From: Ypsolopha sequella
Lineage: Eukaryota; Arthropoda; Insecta; Lepidoptera; Ypsolophidae
DNA length: 64,000 bases
Assembly (NCBI GenBank): GCA_934047225.1
Contig: CAKOHE010000018.1
Span: 186,001 to 250,000 of the forward strand
Direction: 5' to 3'
A model generated the notes under the pieces. That model had not been told where the DNA came from, made no database searches, and worked only from the letters and a program-made list of their open reading frames with translations. This document shows, in pieces, positions 41,117 to 51,527 of the stretch (its first letter is position 1; each line of letters opens with the position of its first letter). A program made the position numbers and the translations under genes.

Positions 41117-41812
41117 TATCGGACAATTCTTTAAAAAATCATAAAAAAATAATTGTCTCAAAATGACGTAAATACCCTGAAAAAAAAATCTTTTAAAAAT
41201 TAAGCCATGGGAATTGTCGACAAAGTCCGTCAACACGATGACCGTTCTCTTCGCCGATCTTTTTATAGTAACTCTGCCATCAGCTCCTTTTTTCTCAGAC
41301 TTGTGCGTCTAAAATGCAACTGCCGTTGCTTAGGTTCCGTGAATTATGACCCAATTATACATTCTTCCAAACGTCCTCAAGATATTTTGACTGACAATAC
41401 AAATCCTATTAAATTTCAGTCAGAAGTTCTCAAGTTATAGGTAAATATAGGACCTACTTAAATGGTCAGTTCCTTTTCTAAATCTCACATAATTTTCTTC
41501 CTCAACAAGCCTTCTAGTAGAAATAGAAAAGGCGTATCTATTAACTGCTAAAAAACTGAAGCCACATATTATACTGATTACATTAATGCGAAAAAAATAA
41601 TTCTTTAGGTCGTCAACTTAATAAAGATAGCTTAGTTATAGATACAGCGTCTATCCTTCTTTCGCTGTAACGTATACTAGTAGTAGAGCTGATGCCGGGC
41701 TCGACTGTGGAGGTGCCATCATCTTACTTGGAGACCCCTCGAAGTAATTCGGGGGAGAGTAAGAGGACAGCTCACAGGCAAAAACCATGCTTGGGACCGA
41801 TGGATGGCGGTA
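41117..41812. other. Noncoding, possible R4-type 3' UTR before the first (TAA)n
   Basis: 41640-41812 resembles in style the 3' UTR of the R4/Dong-type element at 47578-47672 (both have GTCGACTGTG- or CTCGACTGTG-like strings) and also ends at a (TAA)n run. It may be the 3' end of a third element of this kind. A 77-codon plus frame at 41207-41440 has no recognisable family. Confidence 0.35.
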
Positions 41813-41834
41813 TAATAATAATAATAATAATAAT
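41813..41834. repeat. (TAA)n run 1
   Basis: Seven TAA units form the 5' border of R4-1. R4/Dong-clade LINEs are known to insert in TAA microsatellites. Confidence 0.85.
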
Positions 41835-42858
41835 CATGCACACAACGACTAACACTACCGCGGCTAGAAGGAGGAAGAAGAATAATAGATCTACAAAACC
41901 TACACAACAAACAAATATCGACCCTAAGACAGTATTTTCATACAAAAGCCGAACATTCAGAGCTACACAACTACATAACAGAGATAGATAGAAAACTTAC
42001 ACCACTCAACCTTAGCAATAAAAACATGCAAGTAAATGAGTCACAAACATTACCATCCGAAAAAATTGATACTTGGAGACAGAAAGGCCTCCACGGAAGA
42101 CACCGCAAAGATCTTGAGCAACTGCACGTTGATAAAAACTGGTCCAATGCATGGCTTAAGCAAGGCGAGCTCTTTCCAGAGACGGAGGCATTTATGATCG
42201 CTATTCAAGACCAGGTTATTTATACTAGAAATTACAGGAAACATATTATAAAAGAACGCAATCTATCAAATGACTTATGCAGACACTGTAGCAGCGCTTC
42301 AGAAACTATTCAGCATATTACGGGAGCTTGTAAAACTATAGTTCAAACGGACTACAAGCATCGGCATGACCAAGTTGCTTCTATTTTACACCAACACTTT
42401 GCATACAAGAATAAATTTATAGACCAAAAGACCACATATTATAAATACAAACCTGAAAAAAATCTCGAAAATAACGTTTAGAAAATATACTGGGATCGCA
42501 CAATCATAACAGATAAAACAGTACATTTTAACCGACCGGACATTACCATTCACGACAAACAAAAGAACACAGTTTACTTGATAGATATAGCGATACCCAA
42601 TACTCACAATCTGCAATCGACACACACAGAAAAAATAAGCAAGTACAAAGATCTGGCTATGGAAATTAAAACACAATGGCGTGTAAACACTGTTAAAATA
42701 GTCCCTATCGTAATATCAACTACAGGTGTTATTCCTAAAAATCTTGTGACTAGTTTAAGTCTAACTCATCCCAGAACACATACCTATTCATGTAAACTAC
42801 TCTGCACTTGGCCTCGGTCCGTGCCACTTTTACCTCTTAGAAAAAGAGAGAAATTAAG
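41835..42858 (+). mobile_element. R4/Dong-type LINE R4-1, 5'-truncated
   Basis: This copy begins inside coding sequence exactly at the (TAA)n run and ends at the next (TAA)n run. It keeps only the region after the RT core: the linker, the CCHC finger and the restriction-like endonuclease. It is AT-richer than R4-2 and clearly a different subfamily. Confidence 0.85.
41836..42790 (+). pseudogene. R4-1 C-terminal region with restriction-like endonuclease
   Basis: From the (TAA)n border the codons read R-L-T-L-P-R-L-E-G-G-R, matching the L-P-R-K-C-G-G-R-G part of R4-2, and continue without stops through the CCHC finger (C-R-H-C-x8-H-x4-C). A TAG at 42479-42481 follows. The same frame then continues with Y-W-D-R and R-P-D-I-T-I-H-D, then Y-L-I-D-I-A-I-P, and K-x-x-K-Y, the PD-(D/E)xK endonuclease. 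The homologous block in R4-2 has no stop here, so the TAG is a lesion. Confidence 0.82.
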
Positions 42859-42882
42859 AATAATAATAATAATAATAATAAA
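42859..42882. repeat. (TAA)n run 2, between R4-1 and R4-2
   Basis: About eight AAT units form both the 3' border of R4-1 and the 5' border of R4-2. Confidence 0.85.
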
Positions 42883-44900
42883 TTGGACTTTAGACCAAAA
42901 GAAGTTTTACAGAACTCTGGAGCGTCCGGAAATGAGATCGATAGGCGCTCGACCGGAGCAGGCTGATGTAGTCGCCTTCTGGCGAAGCCTATGGTCACAG
43001 CCTGTCACTCATCAGGAGGGCCCGTGGTTCGAAGCTGTCGAGGGAGCATGTGCGTCTATCACGCCAATGAACCCAGTCAGAATCTCAAAGGAGGACGTAA
43101 CTGCTGCGGTCCGTAAAGCCCCGAACTGGAAAAGTCCAGGACCAGACGGACTGCAGCATTACTGGCTGAAAGGATTCTGGCGTTCCCATGCTACCCTCGC
43201 AAGGCAGTTCCAACAGGCCCTTGACGATGGTACGCTCCCGAACTTCTTAACTACCGGAGTCACTCACTTAGCTCCAAAAAGCGAAGATACGCGGATCCAT
43301 CGAAATACCGCCCCATCACGTGTCTTTGTACTCTATACAAGACGCTTACTTCCGTTCTGAACTCCAAGATTTCTCAACACATTGTTGAAAATCACATCAT
43401 CTCGGATGCTCAGAACGGATGTAGGGGTGGTAGCCGCGGTAGCAAGGAGCTGCTCCTCGTTGACGCGGTCGCTGGCAAACTGGTCAGACGCAACCGTCGG
43501 AACTTCTCCGCCGCCTGGATAGACTACAAAAAGGCTTTCGACTCGGTTCCCCACTCTTGGCTCCTAAGGGTCCTTGAGCTGTACAAAGTCGACAATACAG
43601 TTCGACACTTCCTTGAAGCATGTATGGGGCAATGGAGTACTATCCTTAGTCTAGCAGGCGAGAAAATGACGGATGCCGATGACCAAATACGGATAAAAAG
43701 GGGTATTTTCCAGGGTGATTGTCTGAGCCCGCTTTAGTTTTGCTTGTCGCTGAACCCTTTGAGTCAACTTTTGGAGAAATCAGCGGCGGGCTTTCAGTTT
43801 CGGAGGGGAGGAATGCGGATATCGCCCCTTCTCTACATGGATGACCTGAAGCTTTTTGGCCCCACAGCTCAGAAACTGGAGGAGTTGTTGAAGATCACTG
43901 ATGATTTCAGCAACTCCATCAGGATGGAGCTAGGGGTCGAAAAGTGTGCGGTCTTGCATGTGGAGAGGGGTCATGTTGTTCGCTCCGATGGAGTCGATGT
44001 CGGCTCCAATCGATTGAAATCCCTTTCTGAGACTGAAAAATACCGGTATCTGGGCATGTCCCAAACAATCGGTGTGAATGAAGCAGACATGAAACAAGCC
44101 GTTTGTGGGGTATTTTATAATCGCCTGACAAAAGTGCTTGAGAGCTTTTTGTCGGGCGGAAATAAGGTACGAGCTTATAATGCTTGGGTCATGCCTGTTC
44201 TCATGTACACATTCGGAGTGCTCAGATGGACTCAGACCGAACTAGATGCTCTGGACAGAAAAGTCCGCACAATCCTGACCCTTCATAGGATGCATCATCC
44301 GAAATCGGCGGTCATGAGACTGTATCTCCCGCGGAAGTGTGGTGGTCGAGGCTTTTTAAACGCCAAGGCTATGCACAACCGTGAAATATGCAGTCTCAGG
44401 GATTATTTCCTGTCGAAAACGGATGATGCAATCCATAAAGAAGTCGTGGCATGTGATAAAGGACTCACCCCTTTGTCCTTAGCCAGCGAAGAATGGCGCG
44501 ACCCGGTTGTACTTAGCACCGCTGAACGAGAGTCTGTGTGGCGAGGAAAGGAATTGCACGGGAGGTTTCACAAGGCCCTTCACGAGCCTCATGTTGACAA
44601 AAAAACCTCCATGCATTGGCTGCGCTTTGGTGACCTCTTCGGGGAAACCGAGGGTTTTGTCTGTGCAATACAAGATCAGGTGATCAAGACGCGCAACTAC
44701 CGGAAATACATTATCAAGGATGGGACCCAGGACATCTGCCGGGCATGTGCCCATCCTGGAGAATCTCTCCGACATGTTATTTCCGGTTGTTCCGCTCTTG
44801 CCAACACTGAGTATCAGCACAGACACAACCAAGTGGCCAAAATCCTTCATCAAGAACTCGCCCACAAGTACGACCTCGTAAATCAGAAGGTGCCATATTA
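42883..44900 (+). pseudogene. R4-2 reverse transcriptase part
   Basis: 42883 to about 43290 encodes the RT entry region (S-P-G-P-D-G-L). A one-base shift near 43285-43300 moves the homology to another frame, which carries I-D-Y-K-K-A-F-D-S-V-P-H (first catalytic D) and G-I-F-Q-G-D-C-L-S-P-L. TAG at 43735-43737 replaces the expected Trp codon. From there the frame is open with L-L-Y-M-D-D-L-K-L (catalytic pair), the thumb, and the CCHC finger. Reading then enters the LINE-G tail, giving a run of histidines that is not part of the protein. Confidence 0.88.
44896..44900. repeat. LINE-G target duplication, left copy (TATTA)
   Basis: TATTA at 44896-44900 and again at 47152-47156. Joining across the insert gives the same codon pattern as the uninterrupted R4-1 copy. 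Confidence 0.85.
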
Positions 44901-47151
44901 TCATCATCATCATCATCATAAATTCTTTATTGCACAAAAAAGTACAAAATGGCGGACTTAATGCATAAAGCATTCTCTACCAGTCAACCCAAAGATAGTA
45001 CACGAAATATAAATAGTAGTTGGTAGGCGTGCAGGAGAAATTAAAAACTACAATGACAAAGTAACTTAACCTTACCTAAAAAAAAACTAAATATGATTTA
45101 ATACTTATGATGTACTTATATATATAATTTTATTATGTATACAGATATATATCTTACTTATAGAATACATAAATAACAATGAATAAGAATAATCAATAAA
45201 TACATAAAATTTGTGATAAATGGGTACATAAATAAATAAATATAATGACTGCGAAGAACGAGCAATAAGAAAGAGACTGATCATACCTATGTTTGTTTAG
45301 AAGAATTATCTGAGAGATAAATAGTGTCTGTACACAGAACACTTAAAGGAGTTACGAGAGGGGGCTTTTCTGATATATTCGGGAAGTTTGTTCCAGAGAT
45401 GCACAGCAACTACAACAAAAGAAATGGATTGAAATCCAGAATGATGAAGGGGAGTTGAAAGGAGAAGATTATTTGAGGATCGAAGTATTCTATTATGATT
45501 GTCAGACATGAATTTTATCATTGACTTGAGGTATGTCGGTGCATTTGGATCATTAATTATACTATAAAGAAGACAAACAATTCTCAAGTTTCTACGATCA
45601 CGAATGGGAAGCCAGTTCAGTTTTGCACGAAAATCTGAAACGTGATCATATTTCCTCAAGCCAAATATGAAACGGATACAGGTGTTAAGTAAGCGTTCGA
45701 GTTTATTGAGATGCTTGGCATTAGCATCTAAATAACAAATATCAGCATAGTCAATAATAGGTATAAGAAGGGAGTTGGCGAGAGAAATTTTAGTTGAAGT
45801 GGGTAGTACGTTTTTCAGAGTTAAAAGGGAATGAAGAGAGGCGTAGAATTTTCGTGAAACTTTTTCAATTTGAGCATCCCAATTAAGATGCTGATCGATA
45901 ACTAAACCTAGGTCATTGACGGTAGAAGAATAGCTGATTTCGCAGCTGTTGTATTTTAACTGTGGTAGCGAGTTAAAGTCAATTTTTACAATTTGTCGTG
46001 AACTTCCAACGATGATAGCCTGACACTTGTTTGGGTTTACTGCTATACCGAATCGTTCTGACCAGCTTTGTAGGCTTTGTAGATCAACGTTAAGTTGGTC
46101 AATACAGTCATGGAGGTCATCAACTTTTGCCTGCCTATAAAGCTGGAGATCGTCAGCATAGAGATGGTAAAAGCAATTCAGGTGTGGAGTAGCTAAATTA
46201 ATAAATATTGAAAATAACAGGGGGGAGAGAATGCTACCTTGAGGAACACCAGCATTCAAATCACACCAATCGGACAGGGTCCGATTAGCGCGAATGGCCT
46301 GCCGGCGTCCTCGAAGGTAGGAAGCAAACCAATTTAAAGCAGGGAGAGATATATTCAAACGATCAAGAGAAGCAAGTAGGAGATCGTGATCGACAGCATT
46401 GAAAGCGTTGCTAAAGTCCACTAAAACCAGTGAAGTGACCATTCCTTTCTCCATTCCTGATCTTATATCCTCAGTTACCTTAAGGAGCGCTGTAGTTGTA
46501 CGAGTACTATGCGCAGTTCTAAAGCCAGACTGGAAATGGTTTAAAAGATTACATGTCGATAGGTAATGTGTAAGCTGACGATGAACAAGGGACTCAATGA
46601 CTTTGGACAGAAACGGAAGTACAGAAATCGGACGATATTGGGTTGGAGATTGAGGATCATGAACTTTAGCAAGTGGAATAATATGCGCCATGCGCCACAT
46701 GTCGGGAAATATACCAGAAACAAGAGAGAAATTGACAATGTGAGTAATGGGTGGAATAAGGATATCAAGCAAATATGTAACCATGATGCGACCTATGTCA
46801 TCGCCGCCGACGGCGTTCGATTTTAAAGATAGTATAATTTTTTTGATCTCTTCCCTGCAAACTGGTTCGAAGTTGAAAGGTTTTTTTATTTAGGGCTGGT
46901 AAATTATGTAAAAAAAGGAAAGTTTCTGATTTGTAAGTTGAAGAAAGAGGGGTAACAGTTGCAAAATGTTTGTTGAGGAAATTTAAGTCCAAGGAAATTT
47001 TCTCATCGTGGTTTGTACATTTCCCTACTCCTAGGGACTTAAGAAATTTCCAAGTACCTGATGGCGACGATAGTTCCAACTGTTCGGAGATATATCGGCG
47101 TTTGGAAGTTTTACAAAGTTGGTTGCACCGATTTCTTGCAACTTTATTACT
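44901..47151 (-). mobile_element. LINE-G, 5'-truncated Jockey/CR1-group copy inside R4-2
   Basis: A 2251-bp minus-strand insert. Its 3' tail is (ATG)n, seen as (TCA)n at 44901-44919 on the plus strand. The 5' end at 47151 is in coding sequence. TATTA is duplicated. The body is a near-complete RT with one frameshift, and the endonuclease and ORF1 are missing. Confidence 0.93.
45306..47151 (-). pseudogene. LINE-G reverse transcriptase, one frameshift
   Basis: From 47151 the minus strand is open with R-N-R-C-N-Q-L-C-K, then W-K-F-L-K-S-L-G-V-G-K, the conserved pre-RT linker. A one-base change in the A7 run at 46883-46889 shifts the frame. The RT then reads Y-R-P-I-S-V-L-P, F-S-N-A-F-N-A-V-D, G-V-P-Q-G-S-I-L-S-P, Y-A-D-D-L-Q, a thumb, and the tail L-W-N-K-L-P-E-Y-I-R. 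In F-S-N-A-F-N, both positions that are usually K or D in the K-A-F-D block are N. The first catalytic D is still present two residues earlier (L-V-D-F-S-N). The ORF ends at 45306. Confidence 0.88.
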
Positions 47152-47156
47152 TATTA

Positions 47157-47577
47157 CAAGTACTCACCGGCGCCAGTACTAGAAAACGGCCGCGCCAAGC
47201 TCTACTGGGATCGGTCTGTCATCACGGATAGGACTATTCTCACGAATAAACCTGATATCGTGTTGATGGACCGGGCGCAGTCTCGGGTGTTTTTGGTGGA
47301 TATCACAATCCCACACGATGAGAACCTCGTGAAAGCCGAAACCGAGAAGAGGAGGAAGTATCTCGACCTGGCTCACGAGGTTACCGACATGTGGGGCGTG
47401 GCATCCACCGAAATAATCCCAGTTGTTTTATCCGCGAACGGGTTAATACCAACCAGTCTTGAAACCAACCTGAGACGTTTGGGATTCCGCGGCAGTTCGC
47501 TTCCAGCGCGGATGCAGAAGGCGGTTCTGCTCGATACTGCTCGCATCGTTCGCCGGTTTCTTTCCCTGGGGCTCTGA
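47157..47577 (+). pseudogene. R4-2 restriction-like endonuclease and C-terminus
   Basis: Continues the R4-2 frame after LINE-G: Y-W-D-R-S-V-I-T-D-R, then K-P-D-I-V-L-M-D and V-F-L-V-D-I-T-I-P, then K-A-E-T-E-K-R-R-K-Y. These form the PD-(D/E)xK endonuclease that R2/R4 elements use to nick the target. The tail Q-K-A-V-L-L-D-T-A-R-I-V-R-R-F-L ends at TGA 47577. No lesion is seen in this part. Confidence 0.88.
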
Positions 47578-47672
47578 ACCTCGGTCGACTGTGCTTCTGC
47601 CGAGGGATGTACCGTCTCTCTCTCTTTAAATTCTTTCGGCCAAGAGGGAGAGACGAGATCAAAAATTCTCGA

Positions 47673-47696
47673 AATAATAATAATAATAATAATAAA
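47673..47696. repeat. (TAA)n run 3, 3' border of R4-2
   Basis: Eight AAT units follow the R4-2 3' UTR. They match the target preference seen at runs 1 and 2. Confidence 0.85.
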
Positions 47697-48017
47697 GCCA
47701 TTTATTTCCATATAACATACAAGTAATTAGTTAATTAGTTAATCTAATTTTATAACATTGATCAATTAGAATTTAATACAGTATTTAAGGTGGTAAAACC
47801 AACACAATTTCATACGATTTTATAATTGGATACATGCCCTAATTATTTCAAAACAGACTTCTTAAATATGGCTATAAAAATCAACAAAAAATTTAATAAT
47901 ATATATATATATAATATATACATATATGTAGCTATATTATGTATATATATCATTAATTATGTATTTATTTACTGAATATGTATTTTTATATTTATTTATA
48001 GGTACTATGTAATCATG
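47697..48017. other. AT-rich spacer with (AT)n microsatellite
   Basis: No coding sequence. 47900-47960 is an AT dinucleotide-rich stretch. Confidence 0.5.
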
Positions 48018-48021
48018 TAAT
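48018..48021. repeat. BEL2 target duplication, left copy (TAAT)
   Basis: TAAT at 48018-48021 and 54086-54089 brackets BEL2. Four bases can be followed with certainty. Confidence 0.8.
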
Positions 48022-48364
48022 TGTTGGAGACAATCTTCAAGCCGGTGCGTGACGGGTACCGGCCGCCGTGCGGCTTTAGACTAATTTATAAGTGCGCGCG
48101 TTTAATTTATATTCATTCATTCATTCAATAATTCAATCAATCATTCTATCTGTCTTCATTCATTCAATCAGCCTTCATTCATTCAATCATTCATTTTTAT
48201 GTTTAGTCATTCTCTTCTCTCTGCGATCTTGTACATACACGCACGCGACACTATTGTCCTTAAAATACAGCACCTAAAATTACACTCCGTTTATTTTACT
48301 CGAGCTATCCCGTCAGAACTCCCGTCCAGAACATCTAGGAACAGCGGGCACTGACACCCCAACA
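48022..48364 (+). repeat. BEL2 5' LTR (343 bp)
   Basis: Begins TGTTGGAGAC and ends CCCCAACA, with six-base inverted tips (TGTTGG/CCAACA). It contains ATTC-rich sequence at 48110-48200. A short frame found inside it is repeated unchanged in the other LTR and is not a gene. Confidence 0.95.
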
Positions 48365-48380
48365 TGGTCCTTCGATCTAC
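48365..48380 (+). other. BEL2 primer-binding site, tRNA-Tyr-like
   Basis: TGGTCCTTCGA directly follows the LTR and matches the first 11 bases of the tRNA-Tyr complement exactly. The next five diverge. Confidence 0.72.
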
Positions 48381-48401
48381 GAGGAAAATTAGTTGTCGTC
48401 T

Positions 48402-48900
48402 TCAAGCGTGACGTCATCAAGGACTCGTCAAAGGAATCCCTGGAACACCTGTGGGACGCATTAACCCACCAAGGACATCCTAAGAAACACCTTCGAGTAC
48501 GCCGCGTCAAGAAAAGAGTCGCCAAATATCAAAATCACGTATCTTCTTTGTCTTCATTGTGCCACTTCAAGCGTGACGTCATCAAAAAGCTTCACTGGAA
48601 CACCTGTGGGAAGCATAAACCCGCCAAGGATATCCTAAGAAACATCTTCGAGTGCGCCGCGTCAAGAAAAGAATCGTCTAATATCAAAATTACGTGTTTT
48701 CTTTGTCTTCGCTGTGCCACTTCAAGCGTGACGTCATCAAATAGCTTCACTGGAACACCTGTGGGAAGCATAAACCCGCCAAGGATATCCTAAGAAACAC
48801 CTTCGAGTGCGCCGCGTCAAGAAAAGAGTCGTCGAATATGATAATTACGTGTTTTTCTTTGTCTTCTTTGTGCCACTACTAGCGTGACGTCATCAATTTT
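48402..48900. repeat. Tandem repeats of about 156 bp in the BEL2 leader
   Basis: About three units, each starting around ...CAAGCGTGACGTCATCAA. They continue through a GGAACACCTGTGGGA block, AAGAAACACCTTCGAGT and a TTTGTCTTC block. TGACGTCA occurs at 48409, 48574, 48729 and 48885, so the spacings are 165, 155 and 156 bp. They lie between the PBS and gag. A role in transcription, RNA packaging or insulation is possible but not shown. Confidence 0.9.
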
Positions 48901-49496
48901 TTTTATCTTCTACGTGCCATCACGTGTACCTGCACCAAAGTTCATCGTCATCCAGTATCCCAGAACACTTACCGAGTCTTTCGCCAGCGCAAGATCTGCA
49001 AAATTCGCCGAACGAGACGTCGGACTTGGAGACGTAGAACATTTTGGAGGGAACACGACAATTTTTGTGAGTCCGTTCCGATTATTCCTTATTCCTATCT
49101 TTAAAATCTCAATCCTTATTAGTATAGCTATCACCTATTTGCCTAAGCTTACATTTTTTCATGCCAAAGCTGTTTTATCGCAAAAATCATAAGCATAAGC
49201 GTTAGTATAAAGGCAAGCCTTTGTAAACGCCCAAACTATACAAATATTCATCAAACCGCATCTTTATCATTTTTTTGCATAGCCGTAATTAGCTGCTAAC
49301 TCGATCGAGTACCTGTTCCGCTTGCACGGCAGTTGCCTTCGACCTGCAGTGACGCATTAGCTAACCATCAGAGCATACGCATATCGCTGCGCTGCTGAGA
49401 TAATAATTAGGTACATTCCTTGAAAATAGTTATTTATTTTGATCTCCGTGTATATTAACGTAGTGACCGTTACTTGTATACTTTTCCTTTACCACA

Positions 49497-51527
49497 ATGA
49501 GTGAAGAAAAGATCAAGGAGCTTGTTAAAAAACGCGGTAGCTTAAAATCCAAGTTAACTACGTTTAAATCGTATCTAAACGTTATAAAATGCAGTGATAA
49601 CTTGAGTGACACGCAAGTGAACGAATTAAAGCTACGTTTGGAAAAAGTTGAAGCCTTATATGTGCATTTTGACGCGTTACAGACCGAGATCGAGGTCCTG
49701 GCGGAAGACAGCGACGAGAGGTATGCGGAAAGAGATCAGTTCGAGTCACAATACTACAGCATCCTCGCCGAGGGCAGGACTTTGCTGAACAACTACACAT
49801 CGAAACATTCCATAAATCAGGTGGGCTCTGTGTCGACTTTTTGTGATCACAATGTTACTGCAAATTGTAAACAAGAGTCAATTGATTTAGCAAACATAAA
49901 TTTAGCTTCTTTTTCGGGATCGAATCAAGACTGGCTCGAATACAAAAATACATTCTTTTCCATTATACACAAAAGTGATCTTGACGACATAAGCAAGTTT
50001 CACTATTTGAAACGTTCCCTTAAGGGCTGTGCCGCGGAAGTTATAAGTAATTTAGATTTTACAAGTGCAAATTACAGGGAAGCGTGGAGTTTGTTGTGTG
50101 ACAGGTTTGATAATTCGCGTGTATTAGTAAATAACCACGTTCAAGCGATTTTTAACATAGATAAAATACATAAAGAGTCTAGCCACGCCATCCACCATGT
50201 GATTGACACTACCAACAAACACCTTCGCGCTCTTTCTACTTTAGGGCAGCCAATTACACACTGGGATACACTTATTATTCAAATTATGTCTAATAAATTA
50301 GACGATGTTACAATTAGCAAATGGGAAGAAGAAAGAAATAAAGCTACAACCCCTCCCACTTTAAAGGAATTTAAAGATTTTCTTGCTGCTAGGGCAAGAG
50401 TTTTAAAGTCGTGCGAGCAGTCAAAGGGCAGTAACAAATCGTATGACATTCCGAAACAACATTTTCAACCTAATATGCAAAATAAAATTGCATGTCCCAT
50501 GTGCAGCGATAAACACTTTCTTTTCACGTGTCCATCTTTTCGAAATCTTAGCGTTGAATCACGTATTCGAAAGGCCAATCAAGCCAACGTTTGCTTAAAC
50601 TGCCTTCGGCCTGGACATTCAAATAATCGCTGCAAATTATCTCATTGCAAGTATTGTAAGCAAAAACATAATACTCTTTTGCACTTCGATAAAAACACAA
50701 ATACAGAGAGGGAAGGCAACATTGCCCTTTCCACAAATACAAACATATCCACCTCAGACGATAAACACTCTGCTGTTCTCTTATCCACAGCTATGGTGAA
50801 GGTTGCGGATCATAAAGGCAGACTGCATGCCGCCAGGCTAATCCTGGACAATGGCTCCACTGCAAATTTCGTGACACAGCGCCTCTGCGGGAGACTGGGT
50901 TTGGTGAGACGAAACACGAGTTCCACTGTGACAGGTATCAACAGTCAGTGTTCTAGTACCAATCAGTCTTGTGACCTTACTATCGTATCATCTAACGGTG
51001 ACTTCAAGGTGAGCATCAGCTGTTACATTCTTGCTGAGATTACACAAGCGTTACCTACGACTTACATCGATCTACAAAAAATCCCTATCCCAGCTGGGTT
51101 ATGCTTAGCGGACCCCTCATTTAACATACCTTCATCAGTAGACATCTTAGTCGGAGCAGAGATATTTTGGAGCGTCCTAGGATCGTCTTCTATAAATCTA
51201 GGAAAAAATCTACCAAAATTACATGAATCCAAGTTTGGCTGGTTGGTGACAGGGTCCATGCCTCAGTTAAAACCTAATACTAATACCATCTGTCATTTCG
51301 TTCAAAACACTACCGACGTACCAGATTTGTCTCGATTTTGGGAACTTGATGCAGTGTCATCTCTTCATAGCCTGTCAAAGGAGGAACGAACTTGTGAGGA
51401 TAGCTTTAAAGCCAATACAATTCGTGATAAAGATGGTCGTTTCATAGTGACAATGCCTTTAAAGGAGTCCCCTGAAATATTAGGTGATTCTTACCAAATG
51501 GCAAAATTACGTTTCCTATCTTTATAA
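49497..51527 (+). CDS. BEL2 gag and protease
   Basis: 676 residues from ATG 49497 (good context, CACAATG). An N-terminal coiled coil comes first (about 1-100), then the BEL-type gag domain (about 130-300). Zinc knuckles follow: C-P-M-C...H...C, C-L-N-C-L-R-P-G-H-S-x4-C and C-K-Y-C. An aspartic protease follows with L-D-N-G-S-T-A (D-N-G in place of D-S/T-G), then the linker to RT. The frame ends at TAA 51525-51527, where a coding codon is expected because the following codons read R-R-F-E-R-D as in the family. Gag and protease have no stop between them, unlike BEL3. Confidence 0.9.
   Translation: MSEEKIKELVKKRGSLKSKLTTFKSYLNVIKCSDNLSDTQVNELKLRLEKVEALYVHFDALQTEIEVLAEDSDERYAERDQFESQYYSILAEGRTLLNNYTSKHSINQVGSVSTFCDHNVTANCKQESIDLANINLASFSGSNQDWLEYKNTFFSIIHKSDLDDISKFHYLKRSLKGCAAEVISNLDFTSANYREAWSLLCDRFDNSRVLVNNHVQAIFNIDKIHKESSHAIHHVIDTTNKHLRALSTLGQPITHWDTLIIQIMSNKLDDVTISKWEEERNKATTPPTLKEFKDFLAARARVLKSCEQSKGSNKSYDIPKQHFQPNMQNKIACPMCSDKHFLFTCPSFRNLSVESRIRKANQANVCLNCLRPGHSNNRCKLSHCKYCKQKHNTLLHFDKNTNTEREGNIALSTNTNISTSDDKHSAVLLSTAMVKVADHKGRLHAARLILDNGSTANFVTQRLCGRLGLVRRNTSSTVTGINSQCSSTNQSCDLTIVSSNGDFKVSISCYILAEITQALPTTYIDLQKIPIPAGLCLADPSFNIPSSVDILVGAEIFWSVLGSSSINLGKNLPKLHESKFGWLVTGSMPQLKPNTNTICHFVQNTTDVPDLSRFWELDAVSSLHSLSKEERTCEDSFKANTIRDKDGRFIVTMPLKESPEILGDSYQMAKLRFLSL

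Larger units (their letters stand above)
42883..47672 (+). mobile_element. R4/Dong-type LINE R4-2, split by LINE-G
   Basis: This element extends from (TAA)n run 2 to run 3. It is interrupted at 44900/47152 by a minus-strand LINE with a TATTA duplication. Subtracting that insert and one duplication (2256 bp, a multiple of three) restores its frame. It starts within coding sequence just before the RT, so its 5' part is missing. R4 is my clade call, based on the MDD-type RT, the C-terminal restriction-like endonuclease and the (TAA)n flanks. Confidence 0.9.

Noticed and set aside
44898..44925. Run of histidine codons in the long plus-strand frame
   Set aside because: It is translation of the (TCA)n tail of the inserted LINE-G, not a protein feature of R4-2.
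48100..48200. ATTC-rich direct repeats in the BEL2 LTR as a CRISPR-like or satellite array
   Set aside because: Irregular short ATTC units within an LTR, with no spacer/repeat structure.
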